The notes under the pieces were generated by a model, which worked only from the letters and a program-made list of their open reading frames with translations, was not told the origin of the DNA and made no database searches. A DNA stretch of 64,000 nt, taken from positions 61,056,594 through 61,120,593 of the forward strand of contig NC_087067.1 in assembly GCF_963678635.1 (NCBI RefSeq), given 5' to 3'. Source of the stretch: Symsagittifera roscoffensis. Its lineage: Eukaryota; Xenacoelomorpha; Acoela; Convolutidae. Of the stretch, positions 44,974-55,777 are shown in pieces (position 1 is the first letter of the stretch; every line of letters begins with the position of its first letter). The translations under genes were made by a program, and so were the position numbers.

Positions 44974-45425
44974 CTAGATCGTTAGTGATCTTATATTTTT
45001 GATACAACTTGGTTCTTTCAGGTTTCTGATTGCGTCAGATTTATGTAATAGTGGGGTCGTCCCTTTTGCATCTATTTTAAATCCCAACCATTCTATGTTA
45101 TGAGTCAAGAAGGTGCATTTCTCCCATTTCATAGGTAATCCTTCTTCGTCTAACGTTTTCAAAACGTTGATAACTAATTTTTTGTGTTCATCCTCGTTAC
45201 CCACGGTAGCAATTAGGATGTCGTCAAGGTAGCAATAAGTATTTGGTAGTTTTTCCGTCAAACGGTCCATTATGCGTTGAAATTTATTAGGCATATCGCC
45301 TAGTCCATAAAATCCGGTTTTAAAACGATAAGAGCCTGTATCTTCTCCCCCCACGATGTTGAAATTACATTGGTTACTTGCCTTTTTTGAAAGCGGTATT
45401 TGGCTGTATGCGTACTTTAGATCTA
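44974..45425 (-). pseudogene. pol: Reverse transcriptase of minus-strand gypsy element, 5'-deleted
   Basis: Starts at VLDLKYAYSQIPLSKKA (motif A, catalytic Asp), then FKTGFYGLGDMPNKFQRIMD (motif B) and TYCYLDDILIATVG (motif C, YLDD), and the thumb LTHNIEWLGFKID. Everything before motif A, including gag and protease, is gone. LTR sequence is joined directly to RT at about 45425, and the open frame reads from LTR into RT. Confidence 0.9.
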
Positions 45426-45661
45426 AGACTAAATAAAAGACTAAGGTAACTAAGCCAAGATTAAGAGATAATAAAAAGGTTGAATTAAGATTCAGTTCAC
45501 AGGATTGGTTGCATATCAAGAAGTAACAATGAACAATCTCTCCAGATCTACCAAAAACCGTTGCGCTTCTGGCAGGTATTTTTTAAATTAGCATGGTCAT
45601 AGGTCAAAGCTTAAAATAACTTAGAGGTTATAATGTTAGCATAGAGTATCATCTTTGACAA
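45426..45661 (-). repeat. Truncated 5' LTR of minus-strand gypsy element
   Basis: Matches 40563-40795 closely (AACAATGAACAATCTCTCCAG, GCATGGTCATAGGTCAAAGC). It begins TGTCAAAG at 45661 on the minus strand and is cut after AGTCT at 45426, where RT starts. Confidence 0.8.
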
Positions 45662-46735
45662 AATGACTTGTTTTTACGCAGATTTTAGGCTTTTTGAACC
45701 AAATTTCCAATGCTTTGCAGATATTTTTCCGTGAGCTCTTTGTTAAGGATCTAAGAACCCACGTCATGAGAAAGAAAAACAAAAGAACTAGATCAAATAG
45801 GAAATTGAAGAAAAAAGAGAAAAGGATACAAAATATAAAAAGTCGATGATGATAATTTAAAAAAAGTTAATCTAACTTTGCACATATACAAAGATTTTAC
45901 ATTTAATATTCAGCTCAAATATATCAAGCTACTCCCTATAATCCATCCTATTATTTAAAAACTAAAAAAAAATTTTGCGTTTCTCAAAAAAAAAATTCGG
46001 ACAAACACGGAAATTTTAAATTAAATTTACGCTAAATAATTCCAAAAGTTTGTTAGTAAATGCGAAACATTTTCTTTAGATCTCCTCCTTAACAATCTCT
46101 CTCCCTTTCTTGAAATTAGGGAGGTGATTATATTAGTTTTGTCAAAGTTTTGGCCAATCAGAGAACAGCAAAATCAAAACTCCAGATATAAATTAGAGGA
46201 TTTAGATAAAGGAGAGGTTGTTAACTAGACCGAAATATTTCACAAAGAGGCGAAGCCGAGCTTTGCATAACTTGCAAAGATCACTTGCGATTCAACACAA
46301 ACGTAAAAAAGAAGTCAAAAAGAATTCAAAATGTTGAAAATAAATAATGTCTATGAAAATTTTTGTATGTTAAAATAAAAAATAATCTGGACAAACATGA
46401 TCAGAATTACTGTTGAACATTGAATTAGCAACTGAACAAATTTACTAACCAAAAAAAACAAAAAACCGTCAATCTTGGAGCAGACGTCAGTTAATCCGAA
46501 AAAATTCAATATATTTATATGAACTTTTCAAGTCCTCCCGGAAACCACAGTGGACAACTCTGACAAAACCAGAACAAATAAATGAAAAGCTGGCAGTTCT
46601 TTTTTACCGGGAAAAAATTTCAATTTCATACATACCGAAAAAAACGAAATCTCATTGGAACTCGAACTCCAAATATTAGGATGCAAATGCGACCACTTTA
46701 ACTTCAGGCCAAGTGGGAACGAACACAGAGGTTGT
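45662..46735. other. AT-rich spacer, nothing recognised
   Basis: No gene. A weak inverted pair, TTAACAATCTCTCTCC near 46090 and GGAGAGGTTGTTAA near 46211, brackets about 130 bp. The antisense frame at 46528-46803 overlaps the Z array and is not convincing. Confidence 0.4.
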
Positions 46736-48290
46736 TGTTCCGACTTTCGATAAGAAAGTAACGGCATATTTGTGCTCGGGTTTGGTTTTTCTTCTTTAGA
46801 CAAATTTCGACTTTTTTATTTCCCATTTTTGACGGAATTTTTTTTATATCATTCGAAAGGATTTGTTGTCCTGAGTTCAATTTTGAAAAGATATTTCTCC
46901 TGTGACCATTTTCGTAAAGTTACGGGGGCTTAAAGGTTGCCATTTTGGGAAATTCGGGACACTTAACGCGCGGTATATTTCGCGCTATTAACGCGTAAGC
47001 GGAGAATTAATCCGTCTTAGAAGCCGTTCCAAATTGGTTAAAAGAAGCTTATTTGCCATAACTGGTTTGTTACAAGGAGCAAAATCTATCCTTTTGTACT
47101 TTACGTGTGGGGGGATAATTTTCATAAAAATTTTCAAATTTTAGAAAATTTTTCTTTTCATTTTGTTTTATTTCAAGGAATTTTATAAATGTTTTTACTG
47201 CTGCATAAACCTTTAAAGGTAGTCGCAACATTCCGGGTTTCGCCCTGATACGAGCAGTCTTGTTGTTCCGACTTTCGATACGAAGTAACGGAATATTTGT
47301 GCTCGGGGTGGGTTTTTTTTTTCTTCAGACAAATTTCGACTTTTTAACTAGCCATTTTTGACAAAATCTTTTTATATCACTCGAAAGGAATTGTTGTCCT
47401 GAATTCAATTTTGAAAAGATATTTCTCCTGTGACCATTTTCGTAAAGTTACGGGGGCTTAAAGGTTGCCATTTTGGGAAATTCGGGACACTTAACGCGCG
47501 GTATATTTCGCGCTATTAACGCGTAAGCGGAGAATTAATCCGTCTTAGAAGCCGTTTCAAATTGGTTAAAAGAAGCTTATTTGCCATAACTGGTTTGTTG
47601 CAAGGAGCAAAATCTATCCTTTTGTACTTTACGTGTGGGGGGATAATTTTCATAAAAATTTTCAAATTTTAGAAAATTTTTCTTTTCATTTTGTTTTATT
47701 TCAATGAATTTTATAAATGTTTTTACTGCTGCATAAACCTTTAAAGGTAGTCGCAACATTCCGGGTTTCGCCCTGATACGAGCAGTCTTGTTGTTCCGAC
47801 TTTCGATACGAAGTAACGGAATATTTGTGCTCGAGGTGGGTTTTTTTTTTCTTCAGACAATTTTCGACTTTTTAACTAGCCATTTTTGACAAAATCTTTT
47901 TATATCATTCGAAAGCCATTGTTGTCCTGAGCTTAAATTTGAAAAGATATTCCACCTGTGATCATTTTTCCTAAAATTATGAGGGTTTAAAGATTGCCAT
48001 TTTGACCAATTTTGGACAATTAACCCGCGATATATTTCGCGCTATTAACGCGTAAGCGGATATATAATCCGTCTTATAAATCGTTCCAAATTGGTTGAAC
48101 GAAGCTTATTTGCCATAATTGATTTCTTCATGGAACGAAATCTATCTTTTTGTATTTTATATGGCGTGTGGGGGGATGATTTTCATTAAAAAAATTTGAA
48201 ATTTCAAAAAAAAATTTCATTTTATTTTATTTCATTTATTTCTTAAAGTTTTTACGGCTGCTCCATAAACCTTAAAAGGCAGTCGGAAAA
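46736..48290 (+). repeat. Tandem array of three Z-family units (period 527-528 bp)
   Basis: Units start with TTGTTCCGACTTTCGATA at 46736, 47263 and 47791. Units 1 and 2 are almost identical; unit 3 is closer to the copy at 4.3 kb (CGTGTGGGGGGATGA, GAACGAAGCTTATTTGCC) and ends near 48290 without the hairpin. Head-to-tail joining at CGAGCAGTCTTG|TTGTTCCG defines both ends of the unit. No coding capacity. Confidence 0.9.
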
Positions 48291-50627
48291 TTCGGAAAAT
48301 ATTCTGAAAAACATTATAAAACTAGCCTAGATTTCAATGGAATCAAGCTTTGCAGCAAACACAACAGCTAGTTGTTTGGAATAAATGAGAAACTAGCTGA
48401 ATCAATGTATTTTTGTTGAAACTGAAAAGGTCTCCCCTTTGCTTCTTTCCCCATTTTTGGGAATCGTCTGTCTTTGCCAGAAAAATAATCATAATAATAA
48501 ATTATAAACTAGTCATTAATTAGTATTTTTAGGCACATTTTGGCTCAGCCGAAAAATACAATTCTTGGTTATTAATTAAAGTTACAAATTTTTTCAAATA
48601 ATCATAAGATCATCAAATCATTATTTGTAATCGCATTCAAAAATAGGCGTAAGCAATCGATTATGACGAGTTATTTTGATGATTTGACAATTGTAATTGA
48701 TTATAATTACCAAAACTAGGTGTTTAAAGGATTTATAACCGATTATAAGAAAGATATTTTCCAAGAGACTATAATCTTTTGGAATCGATTATAGTTGATT
48801 ACAGTTCAAACAAAAAACACGTAAAATCAATTAAATGATTTTGTCCTATTTTGTCAGAAATTTGTTGGACCCAAAGTTCAATTTATTTATATCTAATGCA
48901 TTATTATTTTTCTGTCAATAACAATATCTCTACAAGCGCGATTTCTTGTCACACTTTGGTTCATCTGAACAAAAAATTATACCAGGAAACAAAAATTTCA
49001 AAGAGGATATCCTTTCATATTAGTTGAAAGGTTCCCGTGGTATGTGCAAAATCAGTCTTCCGAGTATATCATGAAATTAAAGCAATGTGCTAATGTTTTG
49101 TTGGTTAAAAAACTCAAGATATGCATCATGAACCAGCTTCAATGAGACTTGAACTAAATAAAAATTAGAAGCTTGACAAACTCTACAAACTTTCAGTGGA
49201 ATGGTAATAGTGATATTTGATAACAAAACATTTTCAGCCCGGATTCGAACGACATTAAGTATTTCAAAAAATTGTCCCAGTGTCGAGAAATATTTGCTTA
49301 AAACTTTCGAGTTTTAGTGCAATTTCGAGCAATTAAAGCAAGCGATTAGACTTTGTGGACGAATGGGCCATGGAATTTTGATTTTACTCAGAAAAAAAAT
49401 ATTTTGAAAAGTTTTTTCAGCGCGGTCATTAAAATTGATTGTAAGATTGGTAATTCATGATGAAAATGGTCAAAAATTATGAAATTTGATTTCAACGTAA
49501 ACCGACTGTATGACCTTGTAGCAATGAAATTAAATTGATAGATAAGCTTAGTTTGAGAGCAAACAATCGTAATCGGACTCTGCACCTTGAATTTGACCTC
49601 TAGGGAGAAGAATTGAAAGAAGCGCGCAAAATCTGGAACCCCCCCCCCCCCCCCGAATTGGGAAACTGTCCGATCCTTATGAAATTTGGTGGGTGACTAA
49701 TAGAGAGGATTTTAGCCGGGCATGCCAATTTCCAGGTTCCTGGGACCCCTAGGGGCGAGTGATAATGATTTCCGAAAATGCAATTATCACTTTTGTAAAC
49801 CGGTAAATAAAGGTCAGAATGACTTCATATTGCAATATGTTGTAGCCCTAGGCGAGGGAAGTTTACCACCGGGATTTTGAACGCATTCGGTTATTACTTC
49901 CGGTTTTACGCCCTATGTAAACATAACCCACTTTTCGTTATTTCTCGACCCCCTGATAATGCTAGGAGGCTGAAACTTTGGGGGCTGGGAGAAAGCAAAA
50001 CGATACGCGATGAATGCGAAACCACTGAACTGGACAGAACCAGGGGGAGACTTATAAACTTCAGACGGGTCCTGAGAGTGACTCGTGATTTTTTTAAAAA
50101 GGAGTTCTCGACGCGAGATTTTTAGTGAAGCTTCGTGAAGCAAAGTTGAAGAGTTGTTTAGAATTGTTTGTAAAGTAAACTGCTAGAGGCAGCTTTCCGG
50201 AACTTATCGCAGATTAAATTCATTGATACTTAATAAATTGTATTCAGGCCACTTAGCGGCCCTTATACTCGGCAATTTATATATTTGCTTCTGAATTCAA
50301 TTACTGTCCATTCTCTTGCAATTCTTTCCGAGGAAGGGAACAGTCGAGAGCAATCGAACAAAGTGGGCGCAACTCAGTGTAGTTCATCGATCGACCACCA
50401 AATTCAGCCTTTCAACCGAAGGGATTGTCACCAAATACCGGATCACAGCTCACCCCTTGTTGGTTCTGGTATTTAGGGAAGGGACTTAGCGGACAATATA
50501 AAAGGGATAGATTGGGTCTAAACAGTCAAATTCCCCAAGACGACATTGGCGCTCCTGGGCGGGCTCTCTTTGGACTACAGTTGCTTGAAACGATACGTTT
50601 GATCAACTACTAGACGATACGATTGCA
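48291..50627. other. Gene-free region, upstream part of a third gypsy element
   Basis: 48.3-49.6 kb is AT-rich with recurring GATTATA/TAATCGATTA motifs. A 14-15 bp poly-C run lies near 49640. From about 50130 the sequence may be LTR and leader of the gag element that follows: TGGTTCTGGTATTTAGG at 50461 could be a primer-binding site. The frame at 49877-50125 is not convincing. Confidence 0.35.
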
Positions 50628-51974
50628 ATGGCGATGAACGACGAAGATCGTTAACCGATGGTAGAGGCTGCGGTGGCGGCAGCAAACGCCCTCAACCGAC
50701 AGCAAGGTGTGTTCGGATTTGGGACGATACGTCCGGACCGGTTTCCGTCCAGCAGCTACCAGAACTTTGCGGACTGGAGGAAGCATTTTGCGTGGGTGGC
50801 CAATGCGAACCGGCGGGACGACGAGCAAGCCCGGATGGTTCTGCCAACTTGCCTGACGGTTTGGGCACTTGACGAATTCACAAGCATGCCTGCCCACTTC
50901 TGCGAAGAAATGGAGGGATTCGAACCACCAACTTTGGCAGCGATGTTGGCTGAGCTCGATCACCGCATAATGCCGTTTCAGACACAAGCTGGGGCCCGAG
51001 CAGAGTTGAGGAACTTGATGCAGGGTGAAAAAAAGGACTCAGGGAGTTTTCCCGTCGAGTCAGATCGCTCGGCGATGTTGCGAATGGTAATGTTGGGGCT
51101 CAGGCGAGGGACGCGATGAAACGTGAGTAGTTCATCGATGGTTTTTTCGACGTCGAGCTACAGGAACAGCTATTGCGAGAAGACCTTGGGAACTTGGCAC
51201 AAGCGGTCGCTCGCGCTCAGGCACTGGATCTAGTGAACAAATCATCAAGGGCCAGGATCAGAAAGAGACTGCATCTTGCACGCGTGGCCGAGGGCATTCC
51301 CGAGCCAACGGCTGAACCTAGTGTGGGGAGCGGACCGAGTGGGCAAGCACCTCAATTGTTGACGAGCTCGAGTTGTCAATAAGTGGGCACAGACCCAAGG
51401 ATCGATCGATTGGTGAGTGCTCAGGGTGACCTCTTGACGCAGATGCGGAATATGACAGCCATGATGGGTAGGTTCGTCAACTCTGTTATCCCCGCACCCC
51501 ACCCGGAAAACCTACCCCGACAAGAACAGGTTCAGCGACCTAGGCAACTGTTTGACCCCTACCCTGGTGAAAGCCGGCAATGTTTTCAATCCAATGCAGG
51601 GGGAGGTACTGGAGGAAGAGTGCGATACCCCGCGGTAATTGTTTCTCTTGTGGGCAACCCGGACATTTCGCGAAGCAGTGCCCCGAGAAAACTCCTGATT
51701 CTTTAAACTACCAAGGGCCGGGACAGTAGAGGCATTCCAAGGAGGGTTTGTCCCGGCCGAATTTAAGAGACAACAGCAGACAAATCGGGGTCCCCCGAAC
51801 AGTGACGTTCCCCTGCGAGACCCTACGGACACTTCGCGAATCAGTGCCCCAAGAAAACTTCTGATCCTTTAAACTACCAAGGGCCGGGGCAGTAGAAGCT
51901 TTCCAAGAAGGGTTTGTCGCGGCCGAATTTAAGAGACAACAACAGACAAGTCGGGGTACCCCGAACAGTGACGG
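50628..51974 (+). pseudogene. gag: gag of a third, GC-rich gypsy element
   Basis: Frame 50658-51116 contains a capsid-like region (…NFADWRKHFAWVANANRRDD…, RMVLPTCLTVWALDEF…, a long helical stretch), followed after a frameshift near 51115 by LQEQLLREDLGNLAQAVARAQALD. A zinc knuckle C-x2-C-x4-H-x4-C (CFSCGQPGHFAKQC) lies in another frame at about 51627-51668. An in-frame TAA at 50652-50654 separates the first ATG (50628) from the rest. Codon use is far more GC-rich than in the other elements. The sequence is cut by the assembly gap. Confidence 0.75.
51660..51974 (+). repeat. Two tandem units covering the gag zinc-knuckle end
   Basis: ACATTTCGCGAAGCAGTGCCCCGAGAAAA…ACTACCAAGGGCCGGG…AGTGACG at 51662-51804 is repeated at about 51830-51974. 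The second unit contains only the last half of the knuckle. It runs directly into the N run. Confidence 0.7.
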
Positions 51975-52174
51975 NNNNNNNNNNNNNNNNNNNNNNNNNN
52001 NNNNNNNNNNNNNNNNNNNNNNNNNNNNNNNNNNNNNNNNNNNNNNNNNNNNNNNNNNNNNNNNNNNNNNNNNNNNNNNNNNNNNNNNNNNNNNNNNNNN
52101 NNNNNNNNNNNNNNNNNNNNNNNNNNNNNNNNNNNNNNNNNNNNNNNNNNNNNNNNNNNNNNNNNNNNNNNNNN
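51975..52174. other. Assembly gap of 200 N
   Basis: Exactly 200 undetermined bases, probably a placeholder length. It separates the third gypsy gag from the minus-strand gene cluster, so these two need not be neighbours in the genome at this distance. Confidence 0.95.
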
Positions 52175-52361
52175 TTTGTCGAGCGACGAATTGTCTATTC
52201 CAATTAAACCACCATCTGGTCTGTTTTTCAAAACAAAATCCAGCATCCAAATACAAACAAGTGGCTAAAAAATACTGAAATCTGACTGATTTGTCTGGAT
52301 ATTGTGATTTTAAGTCTATAAAAATTTCATGAATGAGTTTTAAATCGAAAGTTGAAATCAT
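52175..52361 (-). CDS. Minus-strand gene 3 of compact cluster, cut by the gap
   Basis: ATG at 52361 lies only 11 bases after the stop of the upstream gene, and the frame stays open to the gap at 52175 (about 62 codons, starting MISTFDLKLIHEIFIDLKSQ). No domain is recognised. Past residue 40 a second frame is also open and looks protein-like, so a frameshift near 52240 is possible. The tight spacing with its neighbours suggests a shared viral-type transcription unit. Confidence 0.45.
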
Positions 52362-52372
52362 GTTTACTGAAC

Positions 52373-53197
52373 TCAATATAATAAAAAGGGAATAATGAAA
52401 AGTATCAATTGAAACTTAACTTTCTCTTCAACAATAAACTTCACAAATAGCACATCAGTATCTACATCAAGTTTTCCATATCCACTTGTCAAAATATCCA
52501 TTGTTTTGCAAAAAGCGGCAGAATGGGGTCCATTAATTAAACTTTCAAATCTTTTCAAAGTTTCTGTATTCATCTCATCTGTTTGAACATGTCTGCTTTC
52601 TGTATGTTTCTTTGAAACTGAAGTCAAAATTCTTACGGATTTGTTTGACGACGACGATGCAATAGGCGTAACTGTATTATCAATTTGTTTCTGTCCCCCA
52701 ACGGCCGGAGATTTCTTGCAAACGTTTTGATTTGGTGAAGTTTGTTTGTTAGATGATGTTGCAGAAAGCAATAAATTGGGTAAACGTTTTTTGATTGCAG
52801 TGAAATCTAACAAATCGAGATTGGCTGCAACAGGTTGTGCTGAATAAGTGAGAGCTAGTTTAAGCTTGTCAAATAACTCACCGTTTCCTTTGACATCTTT
52901 AGCAGGAGAAACTAAGTATTTGAAGAAAGTGAAAACACAAGGAACACTGAAACATTTTTGGGAAGGAAAAAATTGGTTTAATTGTTCCTCTGAATCTACT
53001 TGAATCAATATATGGTAATGAATTTTTTTTTCATTCTCGACTGAAAAAGGGCAATATTCAGATTTGAAGTGGCTTCCAGAAGCATAATTTTTAAAAGTAG
53101 ATAAATTAGGAATTTTTTCAGTGATAACATATTTGAAATTTGGTTGAAATTTTTTGAAATTATCAGGTAACACAACTTCGAACATAGCTTCTGCCAT
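52373..53197 (-). CDS. Minus-strand gene 2: unknown protein with an HYH motif
   Basis: 274 codons from ATG at 53197, 14 bases after the stop of gene 1. The N-terminal 100 residues are compact and contain KKIHYHILIQVD (HxH, about residues 60-62) followed some 30 residues later by FTFFKYLVSPAKD with a Tyr. That spacing is faintly reminiscent of HUH nicking domains of parvovirus or bidnavirus NS1, but there is no helicase domain and the match is only a motif. The middle (about 145-200) is Ser/Asn/Lys-rich and the C-terminus is Val/Phe-rich. The frame is intact. Neighbour genes suggest a virus-derived element. Function unknown. Confidence 0.6.
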   Translation of the reverse strand: MAEAMFEVVLPDNFKKFQPNFKYVITEKIPNLSTFKNYASGSHFKSEYCPFSVENEKKIHYHILIQVDSEEQLNQFFPSQKCFSVPCVFTFFKYLVSPAKDVKGNGELFDKLKLALTYSAQPVAANLDLLDFTAIKKRLPNLLLSATSSNKQTSPNQNVCKKSPAVGGQKQIDNTVTPIASSSSNKSVRILTSVSKKHTESRHVQTDEMNTETLKRFESLINGPHSAAFCKTMDILTSGYGKLDVDTDVLFVKFIVEEKVKFQLILFIIPFLLY

Positions 53198-53211
53198 TTT
53201 GTAAAGGAAAA

Positions 53212-53583
53212 TCAATTCGAGTCGTGCTTGAAATCGTTTGTGTTTGATGAAAGTTGAGATTTCCTGGCTCGTTTACAGTTAGATTGTGGTTTGTCTTTTT
53301 TTTCAACAGTATCAGAAATTTCACTTGTTTGCGCTCGGATTGACTTTCCCGCCTTTAATAATTTTGAAAACTCTTCGCTGCTTAAGGAAAGTCTTTGTAC
53401 ACATTCTAATTCAGCGCCTTCAGTTGCTTTTTTGAAAATTTTCAGGAATACATAAGTTCCAGTTTGGTCATATGTTTTCAATGTAGCACGCACTAGTCTT
53501 TTACTGTTTTCCGAAATATCAAAATAGCAATCGTCAAAATCTTTATCTGCATTTGCTGTGGTGCTTGTTTTGGTTTTATTCAT
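53212..53583 (-). CDS. Minus-strand gene 1: small protein, possibly PC4-like
   Basis: 123 codons from ATG at 53583. The core FDISENSKRLVRATLKTYDQ… TYVFLKIFKKATEG… QRLSLSSEEFSKLLKAGKSI has the strand-strand-strand-helix look of PC4/p15 single-stranded-DNA-binding coactivators, with the 'LSLSSEEFSKL' helix start comparable to their 'ISLxxEQWxxL'. This is a weak, by-eye resemblance. The C-terminal third is basic and rich in Lys/Arg/Ser/Asn. It is the first gene of the minus-strand cluster and diverges from the triplicated plus-strand genes across about 480 bases between start codons. Confidence 0.6.
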   Translation of the reverse strand: MNKTKTSTTANADKDFDDCYFDISENSKRLVRATLKTYDQTGTYVFLKIFKKATEGAELECVQRLSLSSEEFSKLLKAGKSIRAQTSEISDTVEKKDKPQSNCKRARKSQLSSNTNDFKHDSN

Positions 53584-53836
53584 TGTAACGAGTAAATTTT
53601 CAAAGTAACTTGATTCAAAACTGAATAGAAAGAAATGAATGGTTCCGATTGATTGTATATGCCTGCAAAAGAAAGCGTTGTATCTATTTTAATTTATATA
53701 CACATGTACTTTATATCGCAAAGATATTGGATTGCAATTTAGCTCAAATGGATAAGTATTTTGTGCATGTACAACTGATAAGAATTTTATTGGGTGTTAA
53801 AGGTCACAATGTCTAAACGTTATTTTTGATACAAGC
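53584..53836. promoter_or_regulatory. Divergent intergenic region
   Basis: It lies between the minus-strand cluster and the first tandem unit, AT-rich, with TATATA-like strings near 53695 and 53710 facing the minus-strand genes. A shared divergent promoter is an inference from gene orientation only. Confidence 0.3.
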
Positions 53837-54066
53837 TATTTGTTTGAATGCAATTTAGATAAACATAGAATACCACGCAAGGTAACATAAATATTTTACA
53901 CGCCCTCCCTTATTATACTGATTAAAAACTACATAGGAGGTCTTGAAATTTCTAATTTTAGAAGAACCAATCCCTATTTTAATCTCTTGAGTCGTTTTCA
54001 CAATTCATTTCAGTTTCATTTCTCTCCGCGTTACGTTTGTCATTTTCTCCCAACTTTTCTTCAAAA

Positions 54067-54702
54067 ATGCCTTGTTATATTTTTGCCGGATATTCCAATC
54101 ACGAAAGAACCATTTTTTATGAAATCATTCACGGTAATTTTGTAGCAATAATTAACGAAGAAAAAAGTTTCAATTCTGATGAGTGGACTTGTACTCATCA
54201 CATTATGATTCCCAAAAATTTTTTACATTTATTCAGTAAACTTTCCTTAAGAAATTCCAAGAAAGACGAAGAACTGAATATAAAGTATTTGAGTTACCTT
54301 ACAAATTCTGGTAATTATACGGATCCTGACGAGCCTCTTGCTCTTCAGGTTGATATTTCAACTTTATCAAAACAAGTAAAAAAAATTTTGTATAAATAAG
54401 ATTGTGATGTTACTCCGATGTGTGAAAACCAGTTAGAATACTTTGAAGAAATTGAATTTTTTGATCGTTTATGGGGAATGGAACAGATTGAGTCACCATC
54501 AGTACTTACCCCGAAAGCTGATCCTTCCCCTGTAGTGTCACCATGGCTTGACGAACCGGGTTGCTCAACTCCAAAGCGTACCCCTGTGGCTACTGTGAGC
54601 AACCACATGGAAAACTTAACCCCTTCTCTCTGTCTAGCGCCAAAGAAAAAAAGGAAGTTAACAACACTAGAGAAAGCGCAGGAGTATTTGGACCTTATAT
54701 AA
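54067..54702 (+). pseudogene. Nuclear-signal protein gene, tandem copy 1 (stop at 54397)
   Basis: Same gene as the intact middle copy, with TAC changed to TAA at 54397-54399. This truncates the product to about 110 residues and removes the acidic segment and the nuclear localisation signal. The rest of the frame to 54702 is preserved, so the lesion is recent. Start, leader and 3' region match the other copies. Confidence 0.85.
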
Positions 54703-55777
54703 CTTTGAAACTGAGGTTGAGTTTTATTGATTTTTGTTTGTATTTATTGTGTATAATAATTAAACTTTAAAATTGAGTTTGAGTTTTTATCTTGTATTTG
54801 TTCATTAATTATCACACGATTGGGTTCTGATTAAAAATTTAATTCAAAAACCTTTAAAAATTGAAGTTAAAAAAATCATTTATTTTTAATAAATTGAGTA
54901 TTTTTTTTCAATTAAAAACAAAAAAAACTCCGTAAATTTTTCATTTTTTCCACAAATAGGATTTAACATATTAACATTGAAGTTCTTATTTACATTAGTG
55001 ATCTTGAGAAAAAACTGAAAAGCATCCATATAAATGCTAATTTTTAGAAAACAAGATTAAAAAAATCAATTTCGTTTTTTGAAAAAAGATAATTAACGTC
55101 AAAAAAAACTGTAAAAAAATAATTTTGGATGAAAACTTATGTTGTCATATGTTTATTCAAATAGTTATCATACAAATTAAACATAATGAAAAATAGTATA
55201 AAAGATGTTTAAAACCAACTTTTTGATAAAAATAATTATTTTTTTAAAGTTTTTAGTTAAAAATTTGATTTTTTAATTACAAAAAGGAAAAATAGCATTA
55301 AATTTTTTCTTTTTCTACAAATTGGAGTTACCATTTGATCATTGATGCGGTTGTCTCCAAAAATGATCATATTGAAAAAAATACAAGTATTCATCATCAT
55401 GCTAAATATTTGAGAAAAATAATAAAAATCAAACTTTTTAATTGATGACTCATCGTTTTTTCATTTTTCCGAAAAAATGCAATTTTCAACCAGAAGACGC
55501 AATTTTTTATTATGAGCAAGTGGTGTTATTATGAAAGTGCATTGAGCTATTTGTTTGAATCCAATTTATATAAACATAGAATACCACGCAAGGTAACATA
55601 AATATTTAACACGCCCTCCCTTATTAAACTGATTAAAAACTACATAGGAGGTCTTGAAATTTCTAATTTTAGAAGAACCAATCCCTATTTTAATCTCTTG
55701 AGGCGTTTTCACAATTCATTTCAGTTTCATTTCTCTCCGCGTTACGTTTGTCATTTTCTCCCAACTTTTCTTCAAAA

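Noticed and set aside
49877-50125. 82-codon frame and its antisense partner
   Set aside because: Both strands are open over the same bases and neither shows a domain; probably LTR or leader DNA.
52175-52430. Possible short intron joining minus-strand gene 2 to gene 3
   Set aside because: A GTTAAG…TTCAG intron can be drawn, but joining gives an immediate stop; two separate genes fit better.
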